From Akkermansiaceae bacterium (GTDB lineage Bacteria; Verrucomicrobiota; Verrucomicrobiia; Verrucomicrobiales; Akkermansiaceae): a DNA stretch of 50,473 bases. The DNA lies in NCBI GenBank assembly GCA_903908495.1, contig CAIVSK010000255.1, positions 1 through 50,473 on the forward strand, read 5' to 3'. The number at the start of each line of letters is the position of its first letter. Positions within the stretch are counted from its first letter, which is position 1. A program made the position numbers and the translations under genes. A model generated the notes under the pieces. That model was given only the letters and a program-made list of their open reading frames with translations, made no database searches and had not been told where the DNA came from. This document shows positions 35,095 to 43,510 of this stretch, in pieces.

Positions 35095-35550
35095 ATGGAC
35101 ATCTACGTGGGCAACTTGCCCTACACCGCCACAGAAGAGGACGTTACCGGACTCTTCGCCGCATACGGACCCGTTGACCGGGTGAAAATCATCACCGACC
35201 GCGAAACCGGGCGATCCAAGGGATTCGCCTTCGTGACCATCGGTGACCAAGCCCAGTTGAATGCTGCCATCGAAGCACTCAATGGCTACGACTACCAAGG
35301 CCGCGCCTTGCGCGTGAATGCCTCGGAACCCAAGGAACCCCGCCCCAGCGGCGGCGGCGGCGGCGGCGGTTACGGCGGCGAGCGCCGCAGCAGCAGCGGC
35401 GGTGGTGGTGGTGGTTATAAAGGCGGCGGCGGCGGCTACAAAGGTGGCGGCGGCGGCGGCGGCTACAAAGGTGGCGGCGGCGGTGGCTACAAAGGCGGCG
35501 GCGGCGGCTACAAAGGCGGTGGCGGTGGCGGCGGTGGCGGCTGGGATTGA
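35095..35550 (+). CDS. glycine-rich RRM RNA-binding protein
   Basis: 151 aa. Residues 1-78 form one RNA recognition motif with RNP2 IYVGNL (3-8) and RNP1 KGFAFVTI (42-49), preceded by ITDRETGRSKG. From about 85 onward the protein is almost pure glycine with five YKGGGGG-type units and ends GGWD. This is the layout of bacterial and cyanobacterial Rbp proteins, often linked to cold or stress, with a long low-complexity tail. Start ATG 35095 gives the canonical RRM N-terminus; a GTG at 35077 is in frame. A terminator follows at 35584. The aromatic/basic-Gly tail may drive RNA-dependent assembly, which is an inference. Confidence 0.93.
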   Translation: MDIYVGNLPYTATEEDVTGLFAAYGPVDRVKIITDRETGRSKGFAFVTIGDQAQLNAAIEALNGYDYQGRALRVNASEPKEPRPSGGGGGGGYGGERRSSSGGGGGGYKGGGGGYKGGGGGGGYKGGGGGGYKGGGGGYKGGGGGGGGGWD

Positions 35551-35583
35551 TTTCCCCCGCTATCTGGCCTGATCTAGCAAAAA

Positions 35584-35620
35584 GCCCGATTCTCACGCTG
35601 AGGGTCGGGCGTTTTCCTTT
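35584..35620 (+). terminator. terminator of the RRM gene
   Basis: GCCCGA (35584-35589) pairs with TCGGGC (35605-35610), with an inner CTCA/TGAG stem, followed by GTTTTCCTTT. The remaining sequence to 35821 shows GTTAG at 35625 and no clear promoter. Confidence 0.85.
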
Positions 35621-35821
35621 GCATGTTAGATCAAACCCCCAAAAATCCCTTGCATACCTGCGCTTGCTGCACCCATCCTCGCCGTAGAGCCCTAGCGCCA
35701 AACCCGCGCTGTCGCAACTGCGGCCAGGTTCCGGATTTTCTTCTCCCTCCCCCCAAAAAACGCCCGCCTTCCCACCGCTGACTTCCCCCCCCTGCAACGC
35801 GAAAAGCAATACCGACACCCC

Positions 35822-38053
35822 ATGGCCGCCACCGATCCCACTCCCACGCTCCAGACGCTTCCCTCCGACCAACTCCGGGCCCTCCAGTGGCGCTTCGCCG
35901 AGCGCTTTGATCTGACCATGCTTATTCAAGCGGTTCGCCCCGTCGCCCGCGGCCCGGTGGCCCGGCTCGTCGCCCAGGGCGGACGCAACACCCATGACTG
36001 GACGGCGGAGAAAAACTCGCTGCTCGCCGTGTACGATGAAGCCGGCATCACCGCCGCTTTCCTCGAGCCCAGCCAAGGCGGTTTCATCGAAGGCCCCAAA
36101 AACCTCGCCCTCGCCCTCGTCGCCTTCGAGCTCTCCTGGGTCGATGCCGGCGCCGCCACCTGCAGCCTCGCCAGCAACCTGGGCATCGCTCCCATCCATG
36201 AGCGCGGCACCCCCGAGCAAGTCGCCCACTACCTGCCGCTGGTCTGTCCGCCCGCGCCCGGCGACACCCGCGAGGCAACCCGCGTCGCCTTCGCCCTCAC
36301 CGAACCGATCCCCTTCGTGGGAGTGGAAACCGGTTTGTTAGGCGGCAAAATGCGCGTCGTTGAGTGGCAAGACGGCCAGGAGCCCGTCCTCAACATCGAT
36401 AAGCGCGGCCGCTTTATCACCAACATGGATTTCGCCAACGTGGTCACCGCAGCGGTGGATTCCGCCGACCCGCGGATCAAGGGCAGCTGCATCGTCATCC
36501 TCGAGAAAACCGACCCCGGCCTGTGGGATTCCGGGGTGCCGACCCGCAAGATGGTCCACCAACTTTCCTCCACCTGCGATCCGGTGTTCAACCTCAACGT
36601 GCCCGCCTCGCGCATCGTCGGCGGCTACACCGTCAAGGACGGCGTGATCATTCCCAATTTCACCCACAGTGATGTCATCGAAGCGGTGTTCCGCCGCACC
36701 CGCGTCACCGTCGGCCTGATGACCTCCGCCAAGTTGCTCTCCGCGGTCGAACCGATCATCCGCTACCAGCGCAGCCGCTTCCGCGGCGGCGAAACCGGTA
36801 CCCCAGGCTCGCCCCGCTACGACCTCGGCCTGCAGACCAAGCAAGACGTGTTGCATCGCTTGGTCGATATTTGGGCCACCGGCGAGGCCGGTGCCGCGCT
36901 GGGGTTTGCCACCGCCCGCCTGTTTGATAGCCTCGACCCGCTCGACCGGCAAAAAGACCAGTTGTTTGCAGAACAAGGCCTCAGTGGCCGCAGCGCCTTG
37001 AAAGCCCTGGCCCGCATCCAGGAGGACGCCACCGATTGCATCGAGCTGCGCCGCCAGCCAGAGGCCAGCCGCGACAATACCCGCCTTACTTTGTTGGAGT
37101 CGAACCCGCTGGTGCAGTACGTGATTTTGGATGCCCAGGCCAACGTCCTCTGCCCCGCCTGCAAACTGTGGAACACCGGTCACGGTGCCACCATCATGCG
37201 CGAGGCGGTCAGCCTGATGGGCGGCTACGGCATCACCGAGGATTGCCCCGGCTTCCTGCCTCACAAATGGATGGATGCCCAGCTCGAAGCCACCTATGAA
37301 GGGCCGGAAGCGGTCCAGCGCCGCCAACTCTCGGTCACCATGACCAACACCCTGTTCATCGCGCAGTTCGAGGGCTGGATCAAGGACCTCAAGGTCATCG
37401 CCGCCGAGCAGCCCGGCACCGGTGCATGCGCTCTGGGTTCGGCCATGGCTCTGTGGCTGTGGACCACCCGCTACCTGCAAACGGCCACCGACGGCAATGG
37501 CAGCAAGCTCTATCAATCCAACCGCCAGGGCATCACCTTCCCGCTCGCAGACGCCCTGTGCTGGCTGCTTGCCTCCCGCCAACAAATTCTCGACGTGGTC
37601 GAGCTCGCGCAATCCGGTGCGGCCGACCCCTCGGTGGCCGAGGAACTGCCCGGTGCGGTGGCCTTCCTCAGCGATCTGTGCCATGTGCAGGCCGCCCGCG
37701 CCGCCGGCGAGACCGCCCGCATTTGCAGCGAACTGGTCTTTGGCTACAACCTGCACCCGGAGTGGACCGTCCAGGCCTGCGCCGCCTGCTACGGCAGCGC
37801 CGACCTCGATGAACTGGAAGGCATCATGCCCGGCATCGCCAGCGGTGCCCGCGGCGTCACCGATATCACTCCTGCCGGGCAGCCCCACCCGAGCAAGGCC
37901 GGTCCCTGCCCGGATACCATCCGCTTGCAGGCGTTCCTGCGCATGCGTGCCAAGCTGGACGGCTGCCTCTACGGCTTCGGCCTGGCCAAGGACCGCGCCG
38001 CCAACGCCCTCACCGCTGTCATGATCCCGGAAGCCCTGGATTATCCGCAGTAA
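35822..38053 (+). CDS. acyl-CoA dehydrogenase, long form
   Basis: 743 aa flavoenzyme. The N-terminal helical part is followed by the beta domain with AFALTEPIPFVGVETG, then RRTRVTVGLMTSAKLL in the C-terminal helical domain. The catalytic Glu is probably Glu493 in EATYEGPEAVQRRQ, preceded by SLMGGYGITEDCPGFL. The length exceeds that of ordinary acyl-CoA dehydrogenases (about 380 aa) and matches the longer FadE/VLCAD-like forms with a C-terminal extension of about 240 residues. It transfers electrons to ETF, and genes for an ETF-QO-like protein, EtfB and EtfA follow. No thiolase or hydratase is nearby, so the acyl substrate is open. The start is chosen at the first ATG; no Shine-Dalgarno sequence is evident. 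Confidence 0.92.
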   Translation: MAATDPTPTLQTLPSDQLRALQWRFAERFDLTMLIQAVRPVARGPVARLVAQGGRNTHDWTAEKNSLLAVYDEAGITAAFLEPSQGGFIEGPKNLALALVAFELSWVDAGAATCSLASNLGIAPIHERGTPEQVAHYLPLVCPPAPGDTREATRVAFALTEPIPFVGVETGLLGGKMRVVEWQDGQEPVLNIDKRGRFITNMDFANVVTAAVDSADPRIKGSCIVILEKTDPGLWDSGVPTRKMVHQLSSTCDPVFNLNVPASRIVGGYTVKDGVIIPNFTHSDVIEAVFRRTRVTVGLMTSAKLLSAVEPIIRYQRSRFRGGETGTPGSPRYDLGLQTKQDVLHRLVDIWATGEAGAALGFATARLFDSLDPLDRQKDQLFAEQGLSGRSALKALARIQEDATDCIELRRQPEASRDNTRLTLLESNPLVQYVILDAQANVLCPACKLWNTGHGATIMREAVSLMGGYGITEDCPGFLPHKWMDAQLEATYEGPEAVQRRQLSVTMTNTLFIAQFEGWIKDLKVIAAEQPGTGACALGSAMALWLWTTRYLQTATDGNGSKLYQSNRQGITFPLADALCWLLASRQQILDVVELAQSGAADPSVAEELPGAVAFLSDLCHVQAARAAGETARICSELVFGYNLHPEWTVQACAACYGSADLDELEGIMPGIASGARGVTDITPAGQPHPSKAGPCPDTIRLQAFLRMRAKLDGCLYGFGLAKDRAANALTAVMIPEALDYPQ

Positions 38054-38058
38054 AGCCC

Positions 38059-38145
38059 GGTTATGGGTTATGGGTTAAAAGTTATTAGGAAAACCCGTTT
38101 CCCGCATCAGCACGTTATCACTCCAAATAACAAATAACATCTAAC
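38059..38145. repeat. degenerate GGTTAT / ATAAC inverted element between ACAD and ETF-QO genes
   Basis: The gap opens with GGTTATGGGTTATGGGTTAA then AAGTTATTAGG (38059-38089) and closes with AATAACAAATAACATCTAAC (38126-38145). These are rough inverted counterparts around a GC-richer core. A similar arrangement recurs at 43379-43495. Confidence 0.5.
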
Positions 38146-38151
38146 TTCCCC

Positions 38152-39999
38152 ATGCCCACCGACCGCCCCACCATGGACGCCGATATCGTGTGCGTCGGCT
38201 TCGGCCCGGCTGCGGGCGGTTTTCTAACAAAGCTGGCGGGCGCGCTCCTCAACCCCGATGGCAGCCCCGCGCTGGAAAGCCCGTCGATGCCGGGCATGCC
38301 GCTGCAAGTCATGTGTTACGAGCGGGCGGATGACATCGGCTTCGGCGTCTCGGGCATTGTCACCAACGCCAAGAGCCTGCGCGAGTCGTTCCCCGATCTG
38401 GATCCCGCGCAGATCCCGATGGCCGCCCCGGTCACCGAGGAGAAAATCCTCTATCTGCTAGACCCGGGCGGTGCCAGTCGACGGCCCTTGAGCATGCGCG
38501 CGGCCGACACCGCGATTCGCGCGCTGGGTGGAGTGCTCGGCGTCCAACACGAGGCAATGGAACTGCCGTGGACTCCGTCGTTCCTTAACAAGCACGGCGG
38601 CTTGATCCTCTCCATGGGCCAGTTCACCCAATGGGTCGGCAGCCAGGTCATGGCCACCGGTGCCGTCCAAATCTGGCCCGGCAGCCCGGTCGGGGAAGCC
38701 ATCATCGAAGACCAGACGGTAGCAGGCGTTAGACTATTGGATCAAGGCGTCACCAAGGATGGCCAGCCCGCTGATGGCTTCATGCCCGGCATGGATGTGC
38801 GCGCGCCGCTGACGGTGGTGGCGGACGGACCGGTAGGCGCGGTGGGCCAGCAACTTGATGCGCACTTCGGTGTGCCGGCCGGGCATCACCTGCACGATTG
38901 GGCGCTGGGCATGAAGTTTGTGGTGGACCTGCCCGAGTCATGCGAGCTTGCCGCCGGCACCGTGCTGCATACCATCGGCTATCCGGAACCGGAAATTTTC
39001 GGTTTTCTCTATGTCCATCCGGACCGCGTCGCCTCGTTGGGCATCTTCGTTCCCTCGTGGTTCGACAATCCGGCCCGCACTGCCTACCGCTACCTGCAAC
39101 ATTGGATGATGCATCCCTATCTGTGGCGCCACCTCAAGGGCGGGCGCCTCCGCTCGTGGGGGGCCAAATCGCTGCAGGAATCCGGCCGCCGTGGCGAACC
39201 CCACCTCACCGGCGACGGCTTCGCCCGCATCGGCGAAGGCAGCGGATCCACCAATGTTCTAACCAACTCCGGCGTGGATGAAGCCTGGGCCACCGGCGTC
39301 CAGCTCGCGGAGGCGGTCATCGAACTGCTCAAGGCCGGCAAACCCTTCACCAAGGACAACCTCGACGCCACCTACGTCACCCGCCGCCGCGCCAGTTGGC
39401 TCGAAGCCGAAGCGCGCATCGCCGAAAAAGCCCGCGACGGCTTCCAACGCGGCGTGGTTCCCGGCCTCATCGGCACCATGCTCACCGGCCTTACCAAGGG
39501 CATGTTCGCCATCCCCGGCCGGCCGTCCCCGCCGCATGCCCGCGTCCCGGATCCCGCCGACTACTACGAGGGTCGTATTTCCAAGCAGGAACTCGCCGCC
39601 ATCCGCAAGGACTGCGACACCAAGGGCATCGCCGCCAGCGGCGTGTTGATGGATCGAGCCGGTTGGCCGGCCATCCCGTTCGACGGTGAGTTATTGGTAT
39701 CGCATCAGGATGCCCTGCTGATGGGTGGCAAGGTGCAGGCCCCTGCGGGCTACGCCGACCATGTGGTGTTTCTCTATCCGAACGACTGCGAGGCATGCGG
39801 CAGCAAAATCTGCGTGGAAATGTGTTCCGGCCAGGCCATCACGCCGAGTGAAAGCGGCCGCCCCGTCTTCGACCGCGAGAAGTGCATCCACTGCGGCGCC
39901 TGCCTGTGGAATTGCGCCCAGGCCCATCCTAACAACCCCGAGCTCGCCCGGGTCAACTTCCGCGCCGGCACCGGCGGCCTGCATTCGGGGGAGAATTAG
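38152..39999 (+). CDS. ETF-quinone oxidoreductase-like flavoprotein with 8-Cys ferredoxin tail
   Basis: 615 aa. It has an N-terminal FAD-binding Rossmann motif VGFGPAAGGFLTKL and a substrate region including GSGSTNVLTNSGVDEAW. The middle part resembles ETF-ubiquinone oxidoreductases and FixC (VAGVRLLDQG, MGMKF-like GMKFVVDLP). The C-terminus carries eight cysteines: 546, 549, 554 and 558 in CEACGSKICVEMC, and 578, 581, 584 and 588 in CIHCGACLWNC. That would hold two [4Fe-4S] clusters, whereas canonical ETF-QO has one. It should pass electrons from reduced ETF to the quinone pool at the inner membrane. It is flanked by the acyl-CoA dehydrogenase and, after the kinase, by EtfB and EtfA. An in-frame ATG at 38173 is an alternative start. 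Confidence 0.88.
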   Translation: MPTDRPTMDADIVCVGFGPAAGGFLTKLAGALLNPDGSPALESPSMPGMPLQVMCYERADDIGFGVSGIVTNAKSLRESFPDLDPAQIPMAAPVTEEKILYLLDPGGASRRPLSMRAADTAIRALGGVLGVQHEAMELPWTPSFLNKHGGLILSMGQFTQWVGSQVMATGAVQIWPGSPVGEAIIEDQTVAGVRLLDQGVTKDGQPADGFMPGMDVRAPLTVVADGPVGAVGQQLDAHFGVPAGHHLHDWALGMKFVVDLPESCELAAGTVLHTIGYPEPEIFGFLYVHPDRVASLGIFVPSWFDNPARTAYRYLQHWMMHPYLWRHLKGGRLRSWGAKSLQESGRRGEPHLTGDGFARIGEGSGSTNVLTNSGVDEAWATGVQLAEAVIELLKAGKPFTKDNLDATYVTRRRASWLEAEARIAEKARDGFQRGVVPGLIGTMLTGLTKGMFAIPGRPSPPHARVPDPADYYEGRISKQELAAIRKDCDTKGIAASGVLMDRAGWPAIPFDGELLVSHQDALLMGGKVQAPAGYADHVVFLYPNDCEACGSKICVEMCSGQAITPSESGRPVFDREKCIHCGACLWNCAQAHPNNPELARVNFRAGTGGLHSGEN

Positions 40000-40056
40000 C
40001 CTCTGCTTTATCCCTGATGCGGCGCGAGGGGGCCGCAGCCGTTCCGGCGGTGGGGG

Positions 40057-40080
40057 ACGACAGGCGTCCTCGCCTGTCGT
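40057..40080. repeat. 10-bp perfect hairpin in the 40000-40351 gap
   Basis: ACGACAGGCG (40057-40066), loop TCCT, CGCCTGTCGT (40071-40080). Such palindromes are widespread as intergenic repeats in this phylum, and it may act as a terminator after the flavoprotein gene. The rest of the 352-bp gap is GC-poor from 40190 and contains two GTTAG motifs (40192, 40252); no gene is seen. Confidence 0.6.
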
Positions 40081-40351
40081 TGGGACGCGCTTGTTTCTCA
40101 GGGTGGCCCCGATTTCAATGAGCCGCCGCGAAAGCTCTCAATGATTGCAATGGACGGAGGTCCGTTCGTGCCCGTCGTCCCTTGTGTTTTTGTTAGATGC
40201 TTGCGGCCAAGGCCAGATGGAATTTTCCGCTTGTCAGGCAACAATTAGAACGTTAGAGATCACCCGCAAGCGGAAAGCCGCTGGCCATAGTTATCAAGAG
40301 GCAAAGGGTGCACCATGATTGAGTTGCTCCCCAGCCAGCCACGAGAAAGCA

Positions 40352-42406
40352 ATGCAACCGATTTCACACACCCCTGAACGCGTTGAATTGCAGCCGGCCA
40401 ATCTCCCCACCGGCGCGCTCGCCGTTAGTCCGGCTAGCGGGTGGCAGCGGGGCGAAAACAAGATGACCGCCATCGCCAACGCGGCGCTGGATTCCATCCT
40501 GATGATGGATCCGGCTGGCATGATCTCCTATTGGAACCCGGCAGCCGAACTCATTTTTGGTTACACGAGTGACGAAGCAATCGGCCAGAACCTGCATGCG
40601 CTCATCACCCCTCCGCGATATCACCCGGCTCACCACGTAGCCTTCCCGGCGTTTTTGCAAACCGGGACTGGTGCCGCAGTCGGGAAAACACTCGATCTGG
40701 AGGCTCTGGGAAAAGACGGCTCGGAAATCGCGGTCCAACTGGCGCTTTCGGCCATCCAAATCGAGGGAGATTGGCATGCGATAGGCGTTATCCGGGACGT
40801 CACCGAGCGCAAACGCGAGGAAGACAAGAGCAATCGGCAGGCATCCCTGATTAATTCGCTGCTGGATTCCATTCCTGACCTCATATTTTTCAAGAATACC
40901 GAGGGGGTTTACCTGGGCTGCAACCCCGGCTTCGTCGAGTTCACCGGCCGGCCAAGGCATGAGATTGTGGGGAAGACCGACCACGATCTCTTTGACAGGG
41001 AAGTCGCTGATTTCTTCCAGGAACAGGATCGGCTGATGCTGCCAGGGCGCAAGGCCCGGCGCAACGAGGAATGGATCACCTATCCCGACGGCCGCAAGGC
41101 CTTGCTGGACACCATGAAGACGCCCTACTGGGGCCCGGACGGAGAACTCATCGGCGTGCTCGGCATCAGCCGCGACATCACCGAACAGAAACGGGCCGAG
41201 AGCGAGATGAGGAGGATCCACCAGCTTGAGGAAACCGCGGCAAAGGCGAAACGGCTCAATGAGGCGAAATCACAGTTTCTGGCCACGATGAGCCACGAGA
41301 TCCGCACCCCCTTGAACGGCATCATCGGGATGACCTCGCAATTGTTGGAAAATGAGCTCGACCCCGCACAACGCGAGCGTGCCGAAATCGTCCAGTTCAG
41401 CGCCGATGCCCTCCTGATCCTCGTCAATAATATTCTGGATTTATCCAGAATCGAGGCCGACAAGCTCGAGTTGGAGTTGCTGGACTTCGACCTCGTGGCC
41501 CTGCTCGACAAGCTCATCGGCCTGCTGACCCCGCAAGCCGGCAAGAACGGCCTCGACTTCCGCTGCGACGTCGCCCTGGACGTGCCGCGCCACCTCTGCG
41601 GCGATTCCGGCCGCCTGCGCCAGATCCTGCTCAACCTGGTCGGCAATGCCATCAAGTTCACGTCCCACGGCGCGGTGAGCGTGCAGGTGAGCCTGGTATC
41701 GGCCACCGCCACCACCAGTGTGCTGCGCTTTGCCGTGCGCGATACGGGCATCGGCATCCCGGCAGACAAGCAGGCGTTGTTGTTTCAAAAATTCTCGCAG
41801 ATGGACCCCTCGACCACCCGTCGTTTCGGTGGCAGCGGCCTCGGCCTGGCCATCTCCAAACAACTCGTCGGGCTCATGGGTGGGGAAATCGGGGCCTCCA
41901 GCGTCGTCGCCCAAGGTTCGGAATTCTGGTTCACCGCGTGTTTTACGACCCGCCTGAGCCCCACTCCCACCGGCGCGACATCACCACCCGCCGCCAAACC
42001 ACGCTGGAGCGGCCAGCGCATCCTGCTCGCCGAAGATAACCTCATCAACCAAAAAGTGGCCCTCGGTTACCTGCGGCCTCTCGGGCTGCAAGTGGACATG
42101 GTGGGCAACGGCGCGCAAGCCATCCAGGCGCTCGCCAGCCACCCCTACGAACTGGTTCTCATGGACATGCAGATGCCCGAGATGGGCGGTCTGGAAGCCA
42201 CCCGCTTGATCCGCAGCCCGCTCTCCGCCGTCATCAACCAGCAGGTGCCCATCATTGCCATGACCGCCAATGCCGCAGGAAGCGACCGCCAGGATTGCCT
42301 GGAGGCAGGCATGAATGACTATCTTTCCAAGCCCCTCAACCCGGAAATGCTGGCTGCCATGCTCGTCCAATGGCTGCCCCAAGCGCCGGTTTACCCATCC
42401 CAATAA
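40352..42406 (+). CDS. PAS-PAS hybrid sensor histidine kinase
   Basis: 684 aa, no membrane helix, so a soluble cytoplasmic sensor. Two PAS domains lie at about 30-150 ([20 protein letters not shown]) and 165-285 ([20 protein letters not shown], then [13 protein letters not shown]), followed by a coiled linker. HisKA has the phosphoacceptor His315 in [10 protein letters not shown]. HATPase_c shows the N box [10 protein letters not shown], the G1 box DTGIGIP and [10 protein letters not shown]-terminal receiver domain begins [14 protein letters not shown] and has Asp605 in [13 protein letters not shown]. No Hpt or output gene is adjacent. Start ATG 40352 follows GAGAAAG. The gene separates the ETF-QO gene from etfB and may sense redox or metabolic state; the signal is unknown. 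Confidence 0.95.
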   Translation: MQPISHTPERVELQPANLPTGALAVSPASGWQRGENKMTAIANAALDSILMMDPAGMISYWNPAAELIFGYTSDEAIGQNLHALITPPRYHPAHHVAFPAFLQTGTGAAVGKTLDLEALGKDGSEIAVQLALSAIQIEGDWHAIGVIRDVTERKREEDKSNRQASLINSLLDSIPDLIFFKNTEGVYLGCNPGFVEFTGRPRHEIVGKTDHDLFDREVADFFQEQDRLMLPGRKARRNEEWITYPDGRKALLDTMKTPYWGPDGELIGVLGISRDITEQKRAESEMRRIHQLEETAAKAKRLNEAKSQFLATMSHEIRTPLNGIIGMTSQLLENELDPAQRERAEIVQFSADALLILVNNILDLSRIEADKLELELLDFDLVALLDKLIGLLTPQAGKNGLDFRCDVALDVPRHLCGDSGRLRQILLNLVGNAIKFTSHGAVSVQVSLVSATATTSVLRFAVRDTGIGIPADKQALLFQKFSQMDPSTTRRFGGSGLGLAISKQLVGLMGGEIGASSVVAQGSEFWFTACFTTRLSPTPTGATSPPAAKPRWSGQRILLAEDNLINQKVALGYLRPLGLQVDMVGNGAQAIQALASHPYELVLMDMQMPEMGGLEATRLIRSPLSAVINQQVPIIAMTANAAGSDRQDCLEAGMNDYLSKPLNPEMLAAMLVQWLPQAPVYPSQ

Positions 42407-42573
42407 CTGGGCTTGCCTCGGGGCCCGCCGTCCCGTATTTTCCGCGCGCCTTCCGCTCGGTCATCCACTGCCAGCGGTGAGTCCCGGTGCCTATGGGGCC
42501 CCTGTCCGCCTGCGTCCAATCTTCTGTCTTGCGTCTTGTCTTCCTCTATCACTTCTAACCAATAACCGAGAAC

Positions 42574-43374
42574 ATGTACACCATCATCGTCTGCGGCAGC
42601 CTCGTGCCCGATCCCCTGCAAACCCTCGAGCCGATCGCCGGCCCTAACGGCCCTGCCTTGAAAAACGAAATGATGCTGCCCTCGTCGCTGGATCCGTGGG
42701 CCGGCCACGCGCTCTACGAGGCTGCCAACCTCGCCGCCAAACATCCCGGCAGCAAAGTCTGGCTGGTGAGCTTGGGGCCCAAGGCCAAGTTGCAACAAGT
42801 CATGATGACCGTGGCCCAGAAAGTCCCGTTTGAACTCATCGCCCTCGACGGCCCGGCCGGCGGCTTCACTGATGCTGCCGAAACCGCCGCCGCCCTCGCC
42901 GAGGCCATCGGTGCCATCCCCGGCCTCGACCTGGCCAACGTGTTGCTCTTCGGCGGCTGGGAAAGCGCCTCGCGCGGTGCCGGTGCCACCATGCAACTCG
43001 TCGGGGAACGCCTCGGCATCACCGAGCAATTCCAAGGCGTGGATTCCCTCACCATCGGCACCGACGGCAGCCTGCGCATCCTCGAGCGCGTCGAGGGCGG
43101 CAAACATCAGGTGTCCGTCTGCAGCGCGCCACCCGCAGTGCTTGGCTGGGCCACCGGCAACCTGCCAGAACCCCGCAACAACCCGCAAGTGGGCATGGCC
43201 AACATGCGTGGCATCATGCCCGCCCTGCAAAAAGCCAAGGCAGCCCCGGTCGGCACCGGCGACATCACCTTCGCCTCCGTGTCCCTTCCCAAGCAAACCC
43301 GGGCCACCCAGGTCATCAAGGACCAGCCGCCCGAACAGATTGCCGCCGAACTCGTCGCCTGGATAAGGGGGTGA
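42574..43374 (+). CDS. etfB: electron transfer flavoprotein beta subunit
   Basis: 266 aa. Adenine-nucleotide alpha-hydrolase-like fold. KNEMMLPSSLDPWAGHALYE and AANLAAKHPGSKVWLVSLGP are in the family's first half. VLLFGGWESASRGAGATMQL corresponds to the usual G-x-Q-(A/S)-x-D-x-D-x-GQ segment, here divergent with GWESASRG. It pairs with EtfA encoded after a 136-bp gap to make the heterodimer that carries electrons from dehydrogenases. The leader has CTAAC at 42555, followed by CAATAACCGAGAAC before the ATG. Its N-terminal half is shorter in the AMP-binding loop than in classical EtfB. Confidence 0.85.
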   Translation: MYTIIVCGSLVPDPLQTLEPIAGPNGPALKNEMMLPSSLDPWAGHALYEAANLAAKHPGSKVWLVSLGPKAKLQQVMMTVAQKVPFELIALDGPAGGFTDAAETAAALAEAIGAIPGLDLANVLLFGGWESASRGAGATMQLVGERLGITEQFQGVDSLTIGTDGSLRILERVEGGKHQVSVCSAPPAVLGWATGNLPEPRNNPQVGMANMRGIMPALQKAKAAPVGTGDITFASVSLPKQTRATQVIKDQPPEQIAAELVAWIRG

Positions 43375-43378
43375 TGAA

Positions 43379-43495
43379 GGTTACTGGTTATTTGTTAGAA
43401 GTTATCAGGAATACAGCTTCGCTCCACACCTGCTCTTCACTTATGACCCATGACTCTTATCTTCCCTCTTCCCGATAATATCTAACTAATAATCA
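43379..43495. repeat. degenerate GGTTAT / ATAATC element between etfB and etfA
   Basis: The gap begins GGTTACTGGTTATTTGTTAG then AAGTTATCAGGAA and ends with AATATCTAACTAATAATCAA just before the EtfA start, like the element at 38059-38145. Confidence 0.45.
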
Positions 43496-43510
43496 ACAAC
43501 TCTCCCCCCC

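Noticed and set aside
35395..35545. Repeats resembling a CRISPR or microsatellite array
   Set aside because: They encode the Gly-rich tail of the RRM protein in frame, with no unique spacers.
36338..37888. 516-codon antisense frame opposite the acyl-CoA dehydrogenase
   Set aside because: The plus-strand gene is a well-recognised flavoenzyme, and the antisense product is a Gly/Ala/Val-rich shadow.
38059..38090. Telomere-like GGGTTA repeats
   Set aside because: Only two to three imperfect units in an ordinary intergenic gap of a bacterial chromosome.
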